Assembly: GCA_001780825.1 (NCBI GenBank)
Contig: MFIX01000065.1
Coordinates: forward strand, 1 to 5,227
Reading direction: 5' to 3'
Source of the DNA: Candidatus Glassbacteria bacterium RIFCSPLOWO2_12_FULL_58_11
Lineage (GTDB): Bacteria > Gemmatimonadota > Glassbacteria > GWA2-58-10
Length of the DNA stretch: 5,227 nt
Shown: positions 4,539 through 5,227 of the stretch, in pieces
How the letters are laid out: every line of letters begins with the position of its first letter
Position numbering within the stretch: position 1 is the stretch's first letter
Notes under the pieces: model-generated
Databases searched by the model: none
What the model was told of the DNA's origin: nothing
Seen by the model: the letters and a program-made list of their open reading frames with translations, nothing else
Position numbers and translations under genes: made by a program

Positions 4539-5227
4539 TTTTGCGATGAGCCCCGAGGAAGAAAAGGCCCTGCACGAATTTGCGGGGATTATCGCTACGG
4601 AAAGCGCCGTGGTGATGTCGACCCTGCTGGACAAGAAAATCGAGATAATCCAGCAGAAGACCTCCGCCGCTGATGCGGGGGAGCTGGGGACCGGCTTCCC
4701 GGATGAGATTATCCTCGTCAATTGTCCGTTCGCTACCGGTTTCGAGGCCACCAACACTTTCCTGTTCAACAAATCCCTGGTGGCCAAGCTCAGCGACCTG
4801 ATGATGATGGGGGATGGGACCGCCGAGTTCAACGAGGACCATATCGATGCGATCCAGGAGGGAGTGAACCAGATGATGGGCGCGGCGGCGACTTCTCTGG
4901 CCAGCCGCCTCGGCAAATCCGTCGATTTTCAGCCCTCCTCGGCTAAACTGGCCAAGCTGGACGGGGCGGAACTCACCCTGGATGATTTGACCGCTGCTGT
5001 CTTTGAGCTGCAGATTGAGGGGCAGGGGGAAGGAAGCTTCGCTTTGCTGACTCCATATTCGGTCATAAATGAGTCGACCTCCGCTCTTACAAGCGGAGCG
5101 GCGGCCCCGGAGCCCGCGGCGGCGCCCGGAATGGATGCCGATCTGGATATGGAGCTTGCCGGCCTCGCCGGACAGCAGGCCACGGCGGCTGCGGGCCGGG
5201 AAATGGAGCGTGAAGAGCAGGAGGGGA
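4531..5227 (+). CDS. fliY: Flagellar motor switch protein FliY/FliN with CheC-like domain (3' end outside window)
   Basis: The frame starts at ATG 4531, overlaps the fliM stop by 8 bases and stays open to the right edge (232 codons visible). The N-terminal ~185 residues form a CheC/FliY-type domain. The second CheC site is intact in pattern: D106, E110 and N113 (DAIQEGVN), with P135 about 22 residues later, matching the DxxxExxN...P motif of CheY-P phosphatases. The first site is degenerate: K12, E16 and G19, where the asparagine should be. From about 187 an Ala/Pro/Gly-rich and then Glu-rich linker follows, as expected before the C-terminal SpoA (FliN) domain, which lies beyond the window. 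Bacillus FliY begins with an EIDALL CheY-binding peptide; this protein lacks one and FliM carries it. Plain FliN is too short to fit, and CheC alone would not sit after fliM with such a linker, so FliY is the best call. Confidence 0.87.
   Translation, partial: MSNFAMSPEEEKALHEFAGIIATESAVVMSTLLDKKIEIIQQKTSAADAGELGTGFPDEIILVNCPFATGFEATNTFLFNKSLVAKLSDLMMMGDGTAEFNEDHIDAIQEGVNQMMGAAATSLASRLGKSVDFQPSSAKLAKLDGAELTLDDLTAAVFELQIEGQGEGSFALLTPYSVINESTSALTSGAAAPEPAAAPGMDADLDMELAGLAGQQATAAAGREMEREEQEG

Overview
This window is a stretch of a bacterial flagellar gene cluster, all on the + strand: the 3' end of flgE (hook protein), then flbD, motA, motB, fliL, fliM and the first 232 codons of fliY (a FliN-type switch protein with a CheC-like domain), which runs off the right edge. 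The order flgE-flbD-motA-motB-fliL-fliM-fliY is typical of Spirochaetes, Firmicutes, Thermotogae and various uncultured phyla, and unlike the enteric arrangement. The DNA is moderately GC-rich (mid-50s % by eye). I cannot name the phylum; a diderm or candidate-phylum bacterium is plausible but unproven.

Layout. Positions 2-490 hold the flgE end, closed by a strong intrinsic terminator (521-552). Then comes an unusually long gap of 577 bases (491-1067) where this gene order is often tightly packed. I find no convincing protein gene in it. It does hold hairpins, an AT-rich patch with a sigma-70-like promoter (746-774), a GC palindrome (831-844), a second sigma-70-like promoter with an exact TTGACA box (850-878) and a second terminator-like hairpin with an 8-T run (926-997). 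This looks like the start of a separate transcription unit with a short leader or small RNA before flbD. From 1068 onward, six genes are arranged as one operon, with gaps of 79 bp (flbD-motA), 27 bp (motA-motB), 78 bp (motB-fliL) and 17 bp (fliL-fliM), and an 8-bp overlap (fliM-fliY).

How the genes work together. FlgE builds the hook. MotA and MotB form the stator channel that converts ion flow into torque; both resemble the PomA/PomB (sodium-type) branch in the residues I can check. FliL is the stator-associated membrane protein. FliM binds phosphorylated CheY and, with FliY/FliN and FliG, forms the C-ring that sets rotation direction. FliY here has one intact CheC-type phosphatase motif and one degenerate one. 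FlbD is a small conserved protein of unclear function that travels with these genes.

The coding part is an ordinary, intact flagellar operon. I see no sign of a new multi-gene system. The most interesting part is the long flgE-flbD gap with its promoter, hairpin and terminator architecture.
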